The position numbers and the translations under genes are program-made. Below the pieces are notes generated by a model. That model made no database searches, was not told the DNA's origin, and saw only the letters and a list, made by a program, of their open reading frames with translations. A DNA stretch of 5,696 nt from Dehalococcoidia bacterium. Lineage in GTDB: Bacteria > Chloroflexota > Dehalococcoidia > Dehalococcoidales > UBA1222. Where the stretch lies: contig WQTJ01000081.1 in NCBI GenBank assembly GCA_009786345.1, positions 1-5,696 of the forward strand. Direction: 5' to 3'. This document shows, piece after piece, positions 1-5,470 of this stretch (position 1 is its first letter; every line of letters starts with the position of its first letter).

Positions 1-10
1 TGATCCCCCC
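1..10 (-). promoter_or_regulatory. Probable Shine-Dalgarno of a minus-strand gene beyond the left edge
   Basis: Read on the minus strand the first bases are GGGGGGATCA, preceded by AAAAAGAAG. The same ten bases occur at 1371-1380, where they sit at SD distance from the ATG of the acetyltransferase gene. GGGGGATC also resembles the extended anti-SD complement GGAGGTGATC. I infer that a minus-strand gene starts within a few bases left of position 1, but its start codon is not in view. Confidence 0.4.
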
Positions 11-70
11 CTTCTTTTTAAGCCCAGTTTATTGTACTATTCATACACTGATACTATCTTTACTTCTGGA

Positions 71-662
71 CTACTTTTCGGGGGGCAGGTCACGTAACCT
101 AGCAATACCGCCGCCAGTTATAACTGCAAGGCAGGCAGGTGGTTCGGCTCCGGCTGTGATTATTTGAGACTTCATTCGTAGCAATGTATTGGCTGCTTTT
201 TCAACCTGAGTCTCACCAAGTTTAATTTCAAAAGCTTCCCATGTGCCATCGGGCATTTCAATAATGGCATCAACTTCTAGTTCACTATTGTCACGATAAT
301 GAAAAATATTGCCGCCATAAAAACTGGCATAAACGGCAAGATCTCTTAAACATAGGTTTTCGAACATAAATCCGAAAGTAGTTGGGTCTTGCAGCAATCG
401 TTCTCTATTGACGCCAAGCGCGGCAATGGCAAGCGATGGGTCGAAAAAAAATTCTTTTAGGTGCTTGTCTCATAATTGATTTAAACCGTATGTCTGGATT
501 CCATGCCGGTATTTCTTCGATGACGAATATTTCCCTTAAGTTATTGAGATATTTGGTTGCAGAATCTCGTGAAATAGCAATATCTTCATCGCTGAGAAAT
601 TGTCTTTCCGTTCCATCAGTAAAATTATCAGCAAAATGCAAATATATGGGTGGTCTTTGTTT
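71..662 (-). pseudogene. Decayed DUF4143-family protein (C-terminal half of an AAA-type ATPase/DUF4143 protein), frameshifted
   Basis: Two adjacent minus-strand frames join into one DUF4143-like protein. The upstream piece (662 down to about 450) carries the helix region around 'ATKYLNNLREIFVIEEIPAW'. The downstream piece ends at the TAG at 71-73 and carries 'TFGFMFENLCLRDLAVYA' and a PD-(D/E)xK-like pattern (E-V-D, then E-I-K-L-G). Removing one T from the run of eight at 444-451 joins them in frame through 'KRIFFDPSLAIAALG', the expected family sequence, so a one-base insertion split the gene. Intact family members are about 400 aa with an N-terminal P-loop ATPase. Here that half is absent: the frame opens at a TAA (663-665) just after the stop of the acetyltransferase gene. 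No SD or good start is seen. The rest is well preserved, so decay may be recent or the shift may be a sequencing error. The family's biological role is poorly defined. Confidence 0.8.
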
Positions 663-669
663 TTAGTGC

Positions 670-1368
670 TTAAAACTCACTGTTCGGCAAAATATGTTCC
701 ATTACAAAATCATCCATAAAAAATCCGCTACCGATATCGGTTTTGATGGAATCAACAATTGTAAACCCAATTTTCTTATATACCGCTATTGCGTGTGCGT
801 TTTGTTTATTCACTGTCAAACGAACTTTATCAAAGCTGTGCTCGCATCGGCATAGTTTGATAACATCGTTCAGTAAGCTTCTGCCAATGCCTTTGCCGCG
901 TGAATCGTGATTGACATAGAACTTGCTAAGTAGCATATAGTTCTCTTTTGGTACGATACTGCAATAGCCAAGCATATCGCTTTCGTCTTCTCCAAGTGCT
1001 ATAAGATAGATGTAGCCGTCATTATTAATGTCCGTGCAAATACGATCTGCTGATTGGAACTTTGCCAGCATGTAATCCACTTGTGCGGCACCAATAATAG
1101 GCACGTAGTACTCGTGCCAAATTTCATCGGCGAGAGCGGCAATGGCGGAGGCATATATTTTCAAATCATAAGTTGCAGATTTTGTAAGTTTAATAATGCG
1201 TGTGATGCTTTTATTGTGTCCGCTGAAAATATAATATCCGCTCTCATTTTGAGGTGTGTACGACATGTTATAACTCTCTATTTCTTGATAGTGATTACGT
1301 TGCCAAAGCGGCATAGCAATATTATACAGGCGTGTTGAATAATGCAATTCTAATAGTGGAGCATACAT
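670..1368 (-). CDS. GNAT-family N-acetyltransferase with an N-terminal extension
   Basis: This 232-aa protein has a GNAT acetyltransferase domain from about residue 55 to the C-terminus. It begins with 'ITRIIKLTKSATYDLK' and contains the helix 'IAALADEIWHEYYVPIIG'. The acetyl-CoA pyrophosphate loop is R-G-K-G-I-G (157-162) after the strand 'LSKFYV', and motif B is 'VNKQNAHAIAVYKKIGF' (186-202) with the usual Tyr197. Family members transfer acetyl from acetyl-CoA to an amine; the substrate (small molecule, peptide or protein N-terminus) cannot be told. The ATG at 1366-1368 is chosen because GGGGGG lies 6 bases upstream. An internal ATG at residue 35 has only a weak AGAGAG. Residues 1-54 precede the usual GNAT start, are rich in Tyr and Asn, and match nothing I recognise. 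The gene is followed after 7 bases by the DUF4143 remnant. Confidence 0.85.
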   Translation of the reverse strand: MYAPLLELHYSTRLYNIAMPLWQRNHYQEIESYNMSYTPQNESGYYIFSGHNKSITRIIKLTKSATYDLKIYASAIAALADEIWHEYYVPIIGAAQVDYMLAKFQSADRICTDINNDGYIYLIALGEDESDMLGYCSIVPKENYMLLSKFYVNHDSRGKGIGRSLLNDVIKLCRCEHSFDKVRLTVNKQNAHAIAVYKKIGFTIVDSIKTDIGSGFFMDDFVMEHILPNSEF

Positions 1369-1370
1369 AT

Positions 1371-1380
1371 TGATCCCCCC
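1371..1380 (-). promoter_or_regulatory. Shine-Dalgarno of the acetyltransferase gene
   Basis: GGGGGGATCA on the minus strand places the G run 6 bases before the ATG at 1368. It decides the 232-aa start over the internal ATG at 1264-1266. The same ten bases recur at the left window edge. Confidence 0.6.
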
Positions 1381-1477
1381 GATTAAATGTTACGGCTTTA
1401 TAGACACAACTATGCATTATCATAGCTTTACAAGGACGCAATATTTAATCGGTACAGCAATAGTTGTGATAGCTATG
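1379..1477. repeat. Interleaved inverted repeats between divergent genes
   Basis: CCGATTAAAT (1379-1388) is matched by its reverse complement at 1443-1452. CACAACTATGC (1405-1415) pairs with 1457-1468, with one bulged base. CATAGCT (1421-1427) is matched at 1471-1477. The arms alternate rather than nest, so not all can form together. They lie between the start of the acetyltransferase gene and the start of the 66-aa membrane protein gene, where operators or leader structure would be expected. No function is assigned. Confidence 0.4.
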
Positions 1478-1483
1478 CCGAAT

Positions 1484-1513
1484 TTGCAAGCGACGGCGTA
1501 TTAGTTTTAATAT
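1484..1513 (+). promoter_or_regulatory. Weak candidate promoter for the 66-aa membrane protein gene
   Basis: TTGCAA (1484-1489) and TAATAT (1508-1513) are separated by 18 bases. They would give a transcript starting near 1520, about 35 bases before the ATG at 1555. The -10 matches only four of six consensus positions, so this is a suggestion. Confidence 0.25.
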
Positions 1514-1554
1514 TGAATAATTCATATTTAGCGATTGGAAGATATAAGGACACT

Positions 1555-1755
1555 ATGCCTATAAAATCTAGACTACGGATAGCTTTGGCAGCCGGTGCTT
1601 GTGTGTTTATTTTGAATCTGCTGGTGGAATGGCTGCTAAACCGTGAGTTGGTAAAGCCGGACTTTTTGATTTCTGTGTTGGCAGGAGTTTTTGTTATTTT
1701 AGTTGTCTTTTTACTGCTAAGGCATGTGCCTAAAAGAGATCAGGGAAATAATTGA
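1555..1755 (+). CDS. Small two-segment membrane protein, unknown function
   Basis: This 66-aa protein has two hydrophobic segments, about residues 8-28 and 36-56. A short polar turn ('NRELVKPD') joins them, and the tail is charged ('RHVPKRDQGNN'). The basic N-terminus (K4, R6, R8) and basic tail suggest both ends are cytoplasmic with a small external loop (positive-inside rule). The frame is open upstream to a TTG at 1513, but the ATG at 1555 is preferred because AAGGA (1546-1550) precedes it and no SD serves the TTG. I recognise no family. Size and layout resemble small membrane proteins that accompany transporters or stress proteins, but nothing here shows a partner. The TGA stop is embedded in the -35 box of the next gene's promoter. 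Confidence 0.6.
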   Translation: MPIKSRLRIALAAGACVFILNLLVEWLLNRELVKPDFLISVLAGVFVILVVFLLLRHVPKRDQGNN

Positions 1756-1782
1756 CAATTATTCATTAAAAGCTAGTATAAT
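1752..1782 (+). promoter_or_regulatory. Promoter with perfect -35 and -10 hexamers, upstream of the 80-aa gene
   Basis: TTGACA (1752-1757) and TATAAT (1777-1782) both match the sigma-70-type consensus exactly, with a 19-base spacer, slightly longer than the optimal 17. Transcription would start near 1789, leaving a leader of about 57 bases before the ATG at 1846. The -35 hexamer contains the TGA stop of the preceding gene. No terminator is seen between the two small membrane-protein genes, so the second may be made both by read-through and from this promoter. Confidence 0.65.
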
Positions 1783-1845
1783 TACTTATAAGGTGCTTGA
1801 TGGTTAATGTCCCTGGTATGGCCAAATTTAGCGCAAGGAGCGGAC

Positions 1846-2088
1846 ATGTCGATTTCTGGCTGGTGTTTCACTCTCGGAATATTGTTTGTGCTGATTGGGG
1901 TAGGGTTCTTTATATGGGGCAAAAAAGAAGCACATGACTACGAGCTTTATTTGGTGTCGTGTCGTGACCTGCGTGAATTCATGGAACGCACCCCTGAACG
2001 TCCTGAACCTGGAGCACTCAAACATGGCGGTATCATAGGTATGGTGCTGGGTGTTTGGTTGCTGGTTGCCGGCCTTTTCTTTTTATGA
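1846..2088 (+). CDS. Small two-segment membrane protein with a conserved-looking polar loop, unknown function
   Basis: This 80-aa protein has hydrophobic segments at about 6-24 (ending F-I-W-G) and 61-80 (running to the last residue). Between them lies a polar loop of about 36 residues with 'CRDLREFMER' and 'PERPEPGALKHGG'. The first segment is followed by K-K, placing the loop probably in the cytoplasm with both ends outside. The start is the ATG at 1846, because AAGGAG (1835-1840) sits 5 bases before it. An in-frame ATG at 1807 has no SD and would add 13 unremarkable residues. The loop looks like a constrained motif rather than random sequence, yet I cannot name a family. It follows the 66-aa protein by 90 bases and has its own strong promoter candidate. 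Confidence 0.7.
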   Translation: MSISGWCFTLGILFVLIGVGFFIWGKKEAHDYELYLVSCRDLREFMERTPERPEPGALKHGGIIGMVLGVWLLVAGLFFL

Positions 2089-2134
2089 TGCATTTTGAAG
2101 TGAAGGTGTTACTTGCTGGCTATAACATAGGTAG

Positions 2135-2170
2135 CCTGTAAAGGATTCATCTTTTTATTATCTTTGCAGG
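2135..2170 (+). other. Leader hairpin upstream of the 83-aa cysteine-cluster gene
   Basis: CCTGTAAAG (2135-2143) pairs with CTTTGCAGG (2162-2170), giving 9 bp with one G-U. A tenth wobble pair (2144/2161) leaves a loop of 16 bases, TTATT-rich. It ends 14 bases before the SD of the next gene and is not followed by a T run. It is therefore not a typical terminator and may instead act in the leader. Confidence 0.3.
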
Positions 2171-2197
2171 TGGCCAAAATTATCGGGGAGGTGCTTC

Positions 2198-2449
2198 ATG
2201 CAAAGAACTCGTGCTTATTATCGTTGGCAAAGGATGCGTACAATCAGAAAGAAGTTGTCTTTGCTCAAATGCATAGGTGGAGATGACTTGGCGCAAGGCT
2301 GGGTACGAGGAAAACCTGGCAGGCTAGCTAAAGGGAAAGTCCATTGCTCTTGTTATATGTGCAGAGCAAAATCTTATGATTATATTTCCCATCAAGCTGC
2401 AAAACAAAATGAATCGGCAACCCAGCAAATGCTTGGCTATGTGGCTTAG
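2198..2449 (+). CDS. Small basic protein with an HCxCxxC cysteine cluster, unknown function
   Basis: This 83-aa protein has a very basic N-terminal third (R3, R5, R9, R12, R14, R17, K18, K19). A Gly/Lys-rich stretch follows ('GKPGRLAKGK', 38-47), then a compact cluster His49-Cys50-Ser-Cys52-Tyr-Met-Cys55. Three cysteines and a histidine in seven residues look like a metal-binding knuckle, and the basic flank suggests contact with RNA or DNA; both are inferences. I recall similar small 'GKxHCSCxxCxxK' proteins annotated as hypothetical in other bacteria, with no known role. The ATG start is supported by GGGGAGG (2185-2191), 6 bases upstream. The stop lies 7 bases from the convergent stop of the ABC exporter gene. 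Confidence 0.7.
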   Translation: MQRTRAYYRWQRMRTIRKKLSLLKCIGGDDLAQGWVRGKPGRLAKGKVHCSCYMCRAKSYDYISHQAAKQNESATQQMLGYVA

Positions 2450-2456
2450 CTTGTCA

Positions 2457-4214
2457 TTAAAGTTGGGTCACAGCATTTAGCCCAAGCTTGTTTTGAACGT
2501 CATTTAGCTTGTAGTAGATGCCTTTATGCGCTAATAGTTCTTCATGCGTGCCGATTTCAACAATACAATGCCCGTCTAGTACAACTATCTTGGCTGCTTT
2601 GCGTATTGTTGATAGGCGGTGTGCAATGATAATGGTGGTGCGTCCGCGCATCAGGTGTTCTAGCGCCTGCTGTATTAGAAACTCTGTTTCTGTGTCGACT
2701 GAAGAAGTGGCTTCATCCAAAATCAATAATGGTGCATCTTTTAATATGGCGCGGGCGATGGAGATGCGCTGTTTTTGTCCGCCTGACAATTTGATGCCGC
2801 GCTCACCAATAAGAGTATTGTAGCCATCTGGCATGGTGCTGACGAAATCGTGGACGTTGGCTATGCGTGCTGCGGCTTCTATCTGCTCATCACTTGCGTG
2901 CGGGTTGCCGAATAAGATGTTCTCACGCACGTTACCATGAAATAGAAATACATCCTGCAGTACGATGCTTATCTGCTGGCGGAGGCTCTCAAGAGTGATA
3001 TTGCGAATGTCTTGTCCGTCCAGAGTAATAGTGCCGCTTTTTACGTCATAGAAACGCGGTATAAGGCTGACCAATGTAGATTTACCTGCACCGGAAGGTC
3101 CGACTAATGCTACTACGCTGTGTGCGGGGATGTCTAAGTTGATATGGTTTAGCACGGGTTGCCCTGCTTGGTACTCAAAACTAACATCTTGGAACTTTAA
3201 AATTCCGTCAGCTCTATTCAGCTTGATAGCGTTTGGAGGGTCTTGTATCTCAGGCTCTTCGTTTATCAGCTCCGCTACACGGTCGGCTGAGGCCAATGCG
3301 CGCTGCACATGTTCCCATGATACTGACATGGTGCGCACTGGCTGGTAAAGCATGTCTAGGTATAGAAAGAAAGCTACCAATTCAGGAACGGTGAGTACTT
3401 GGTTAAATGCTAACCTGCCGCCGAAGTATATAACAATCAATGTGCCTAAAGCCGAAGCGAACTCAACCAGCGGGTCGAATGCCGACATAAGTTTGATAGC
3501 TTTTAGAGATAACATGCGGTGACGCTCTACACTCTCATCGAAATGCTGGCTTTCCTCTTTCTCGCGGGTGAAAGCTTTGATATCGCGTATGCCGGATAAG
3601 TTGTCGTTTAGTATGGCGTTGATGTTTCCGAGTTCTTTCTGGCGTTCACGAAAAGCAGGGCGTACGTAGCGTGCGAAACCGCGCATTGCCAGTACGACAA
3701 GTGGAATGGGAATTAGACTTAACAAAGCCAAGCGCCAATTGAGGAGAAACAGCACTAACAGTACACCAATCATTGTAATGAAACTGACTAATACATCGGG
3801 TATGGCGTGGGCGATAAGATCTTCAAACTGGCCGACATCGTCTATAACTCGTGTCATCAGCTGCCCAGTCTGTTTGTTTTCGTAGAAGCGCAGTGAGAAG
3901 CGCTGCATGCGCTCATAGATGTATTTACGTGTATCAGCTACTACGCCCCAGCCTGCTATGTGGGAGTAATAGCTTTTGACAAAGCTAAGCCCTGCGCGGA
4001 CGATGAAAATTACCAGTGCTAGCAATGCAAGCTGTGTGATTATTCTCAGTGTATCTGCTGATGCGCCATTGTCACTGAGTATGCCAAGCAAATTTTTGAT
4101 AATTAGTGGAACAAGCAGTTGCACGCCTACTAGCAGCATCATTGCGATGACGGTGATGCTCAGTATGCGCGTATAGCGGCGCGCATAGCTTAATACAATC
4201 TTAATTGGTTTCAA
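2457..4214 (-). CDS. ABC exporter half-transporter, fused membrane and ATPase domains (MsbA/LmrA/BmrA type)
   Basis: This 585-aa protein has the length and order of a type IV ABC exporter half-transporter, expected to work as a homodimer in the cytoplasmic membrane. The membrane domain spans about residues 15-310 with six segments and contains 'FYENKQTGQLMTRVIDDV'. The ATPase domain spans about 340-575. Its motifs are all intact: A-loop Tyr348, Walker A GPSGAGKST (372-380), Q-loop Gln420, signature LSGGQ (476-480), Walker B LLILDE with catalytic Glu501, D-loop (504-507) and H-loop His532. Both ATP sites of a homodimer should therefore be active. Substrates of this family range from drugs to lipids and peptides; nothing here shows which. 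The start is TTG (4212-4214), giving the typical 'MKPIKIVLSYARRY' opening; only AGAGAGAAG serves as SD. No partner half-transporter gene is adjacent. Confidence 0.93.
   Translation of the reverse strand: MKPIKIVLSYARRYTRILSITVIAMMLLVGVQLLVPLIIKNLLGILSDNGASADTLRIITQLALLALVIFIVRAGLSFVKSYYSHIAGWGVVADTRKYIYERMQRFSLRFYENKQTGQLMTRVIDDVGQFEDLIAHAIPDVLVSFITMIGVLLVLFLLNWRLALLSLIPIPLVVLAMRGFARYVRPAFRERQKELGNINAILNDNLSGIRDIKAFTREKEESQHFDESVERHRMLSLKAIKLMSAFDPLVEFASALGTLIVIYFGGRLAFNQVLTVPELVAFFLYLDMLYQPVRTMSVSWEHVQRALASADRVAELINEEPEIQDPPNAIKLNRADGILKFQDVSFEYQAGQPVLNHINLDIPAHSVVALVGPSGAGKSTLVSLIPRFYDVKSGTITLDGQDIRNITLESLRQQISIVLQDVFLFHGNVRENILFGNPHASDEQIEAAARIANVHDFVSTMPDGYNTLIGERGIKLSGGQKQRISIARAILKDAPLLILDEATSSVDTETEFLIQQALEHLMRGRTTIIIAHRLSTIRKAAKIVVLDGHCIVEIGTHEELLAHKGIYYKLNDVQNKLGLNAVTQL
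2460..2494. terminator. Possible shared terminator hairpin at the convergent gene ends
   Basis: AAGTTGGG (2460-2467) pairs with CCCAA-CTT (2481-2489), 8 bp with one bulged G. The loop is 13 bases, and GTTTT follows on the plus strand. It starts 11 bases after the stop of the 83-aa gene and overlaps the last codons and stop of the exporter gene on the other strand. The T run is short, so termination strength is uncertain. Confidence 0.3.
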
Positions 4215-4265
4215 AGATGGCTTCTCTCTAATAACTGTATTATTTCTGATACAAACAAATACCTA

Positions 4266-4294
4266 ATCCTATGCCTGCATAATAGCTTTGTCAA
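4266..4294 (-). promoter_or_regulatory. Probable promoter of the ABC exporter gene
   Basis: On the minus strand TTGACA (4294-4289) is followed after exactly 17 bases by TAGGAT (4271-4266). The -35 is perfect and the -10 matches four of six positions. Transcription would begin near 4259, giving a leader of about 45 bases. The -35 overlaps one arm of the dyad at 4292-4313. Confidence 0.55.
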
Positions 4295-4313
4295 ACACAG
4301 GTATGTGTGTTTG
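4292..4313. promoter_or_regulatory. Candidate operator: perfect dyad CAAACACA-N6-TGTGTTTG
   Basis: The two 8-base arms are exact reverse complements around GGTATG. The left arm overlaps the -35 box of the exporter promoter, and the centre lies about 43 bases upstream of the inferred start site. A dimeric helix-turn-helix regulator bound here could block or assist RNA polymerase. No regulator gene is in the window, so the protein is unknown. Confidence 0.45.
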
Positions 4314-4320
4314 TGATAAT

Positions 4321-4413
4321 TATAGTGGTTATGATTTATAAAGGACTATAATAACAGCAAGGCAAACTTTACCAAGAAAGTAACATGGACTATTTTATCT
4401 CGTAACCACTATA
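4321..4413. repeat. Imperfect inverted repeat (about 93 bases), possible mini-transposon remnant or structured element
   Basis: TATAGTGGTTA (4321-4331) is the exact reverse complement of 4403-4413. As RNA the stem extends inward by three more pairs (4332-4334 with 4400-4402, one G-U). After a small internal loop, ATAAA (4338-4342) pairs with 4394-4398. A tip hairpin ACTTT/AAAGT lies near the centre (about 4367-4382). The ends read TATA-GTGGTTA and TAACCAC-TATA, as a small palindromic insertion flanked by TA-type duplications would. The element sits between the exporter promoter and the DUF4349 promoter and carries no gene. Confidence 0.5.
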
Positions 4414-4435
4414 TATATTGGTGGCGGTAGTTACA

Positions 4436-4464
4436 TTGTGCTATAGCTATTTTAGATATATAAT
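4436..4464 (+). promoter_or_regulatory. Probable promoter of the DUF4349 gene
   Basis: TATAAT (4459-4464) is perfect and lies 17 bases after TTGTGC (4436-4441), which keeps only the TTG of the -35 consensus. Transcription would start near 4471, about 57 bases before the ATG at 4528. Confidence 0.45.
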
Positions 4465-4527
4465 ACTAGAACAATCGGATATATTCACAGAGTCAAAAAT
4501 GCACAATATTTATGCGTGGAGATTAAA

Positions 4528-5376
4528 ATGAGTAAGAAGTCCTTGAAGCGTGTTATCTTAGTGTTTATCGCGTTATATGTTGTTATATTTGCATGTCGAG
4601 CCGTTTATGAACTTACTACATTGAGCGAAACAAATAATATATACTGGGGGACATATGGCTTTCCTTCCTCTCATAACTATGTGTCAGTACCATCGTCTGA
4701 TGCGCTACTAATAGGCCAGAAATATGAGCGGATTGCTAGTATTGTGTCTAAGACTGTAAATTTTGATATAGATATGGAGCAGTTAAGTGCTACTTTGGAT
4801 AAACATAATGCTATTGTACAGATGGAAAGTAGTAGTGGGCTTTCTGGCAGCCGCCGAATAGAGTTTGTTCTAGGTGTTAGTCCTGAAAACTTTGATGAAT
4901 TGCGCGATGACGTATTACAAATTGGGCGAATAACATCTTCTACAACAACTAAAACAGACAAAACAGATGAATATCTCCAGATACTTGCGGAAAAGGAATC
5001 ACTTGAACGTCGCTTGGCGAGTTATCAAGAGCTTAAAGCGCAAGCTGGTAATGTGTCTGACTTATTGCAATTAGAAGATAGAATCTTTGATGTTGAAGCG
5101 CGAATTCAGCAACAGCTTATTAAGCTTGGTGAGTATAGTGAGGAAAGCGCACTATGTACAGTCAATGTTGCTTTGCATGAAGTAACTGAGCCGAGTGTTT
5201 TGAGTAAACTTTGGAGCGCACTAAAGTGGTCAACTGGTACATATGCCATAATCATTGCGATATTGGCGCTGACTTTGTGTAGTGCTTCGGTGATTACGTT
5301 GACCTATAACTACTTAAAGAAAATGCTTGTGGGAAAATCGGCGGACAAAAAACAACCTCAAACAGAAAAACAGTGA
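4528..5376 (+). CDS. DUF4349 domain membrane protein with coiled coil
   Basis: This 282-aa protein has the DUF4349 layout. An N-terminal hydrophobic segment (about 9-24) is followed by an extracytoplasmic domain from about residue 65, which includes 'YERIASIVSKTVNFDIDM' and 'IEFVLGVSPENFDELRDDV'. A coiled coil lies at about 147-200 ('EYLQILAEKESLERRL', 'LLQLEDRIFDVEARIQQQL'), then a closing strand, a C-terminal membrane segment (237-259) and a basic tail. Many family members are lipoproteins. Here Cys23 follows I-F-A, a poor lipobox because of the Phe, so a signal anchor is more likely. The molecular role of DUF4349 is not established; it is usually treated as a cell-envelope protein. The ATG at 4528 is chosen because GGAG (4518-4521) precedes it by 6 bases; a GTG at 4516 would overlap that SD. 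It is divergent from the exporter gene and has its own promoter. Confidence 0.82.
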   Translation: MSKKSLKRVILVFIALYVVIFACRAVYELTTLSETNNIYWGTYGFPSSHNYVSVPSSDALLIGQKYERIASIVSKTVNFDIDMEQLSATLDKHNAIVQMESSSGLSGSRRIEFVLGVSPENFDELRDDVLQIGRITSSTTTKTDKTDEYLQILAEKESLERRLASYQELKAQAGNVSDLLQLEDRIFDVEARIQQQLIKLGEYSEESALCTVNVALHEVTEPSVLSKLWSALKWSTGTYAIIIAILALTLCSASVITLTYNYLKKMLVGKSADKKQPQTEKQ

Positions 5377-5406
5377 TGTTAAACACAAATTTTCTGAATT
5401 TGCCTA

Positions 5407-5435
5407 TTGACAAGCACATGTACCTATGTAATAAT
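5407..5435 (+). promoter_or_regulatory. Strong promoter of the zinc-ribbon gene
   Basis: TTGACA (5407-5412) is perfect. After 17 bases comes AATAAT (5430-5435), matching five of six -10 positions, with an extended -10 TG at 5427-5428. It begins 31 bases after the DUF4349 stop. Transcription would start near 5442, giving an untranslated leader of about 105 bases. Confidence 0.7.
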
Positions 5436-5439
5436 CCCG

Positions 5440-5470
5440 ACAGGTAGAAAGTTTGGTACACCCAACCTGT
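5440..5470 (+). other. Leader hairpin at the 5' end of the zinc-ribbon transcript
   Basis: ACAGG (5440-5444) pairs with CCTGT (5466-5470), and TTGG (5453-5456) with CCAA (5462-5465), across an 8-base bulge. The hairpin lies at the predicted transcript start. Its CCTG (5466-5469) could instead pair with CAGG at 5497-5500, so two alternative leader folds are possible. Confidence 0.3.

Noticed and set aside
71..397. Separate 108-aa gene starting at TTG 397
   Set aside because: Its sequence continues upstream in the same frame as DUF4143 homology to the T run at 444-451, so it is the tail of a split gene rather than an independent one.
1054..1338. 94-aa plus-strand frame opposite the acetyltransferase
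   Set aside because: It lies wholly antisense to a well-supported GNAT gene, has no SD, and reads as a shadow translation.
1513..1554. TTG at 1513 as start of the small membrane protein
   Set aside because: It has no SD, while the ATG at 1555 has AAGGA just upstream and gives a typical basic N-terminus before the first membrane segment.
2085..2141. 18-codon frame overlapping the stop of the 80-aa gene by ATGA
   Set aside because: The overlap resembles translational coupling, but there is no SD, the product is too short to judge, and the frame ends in the leader hairpin.
4436..4451. Similarity between TTGTGCTATAGCTAT here and TTGTGATAGCTAT at 1464-1476 as a shared operator
   Set aside because: The match needs a two-base gap and rests largely on the palindrome ATAGCTAT in A/T-rich DNA, so it is too weak to claim a common regulator.
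5386..5402. CAAATT/AATTTG hairpin after the DUF4349 stop as a terminator
   Set aside because: The six-pair stem is almost all A-T and no T run follows, so it is not a credible intrinsic terminator.
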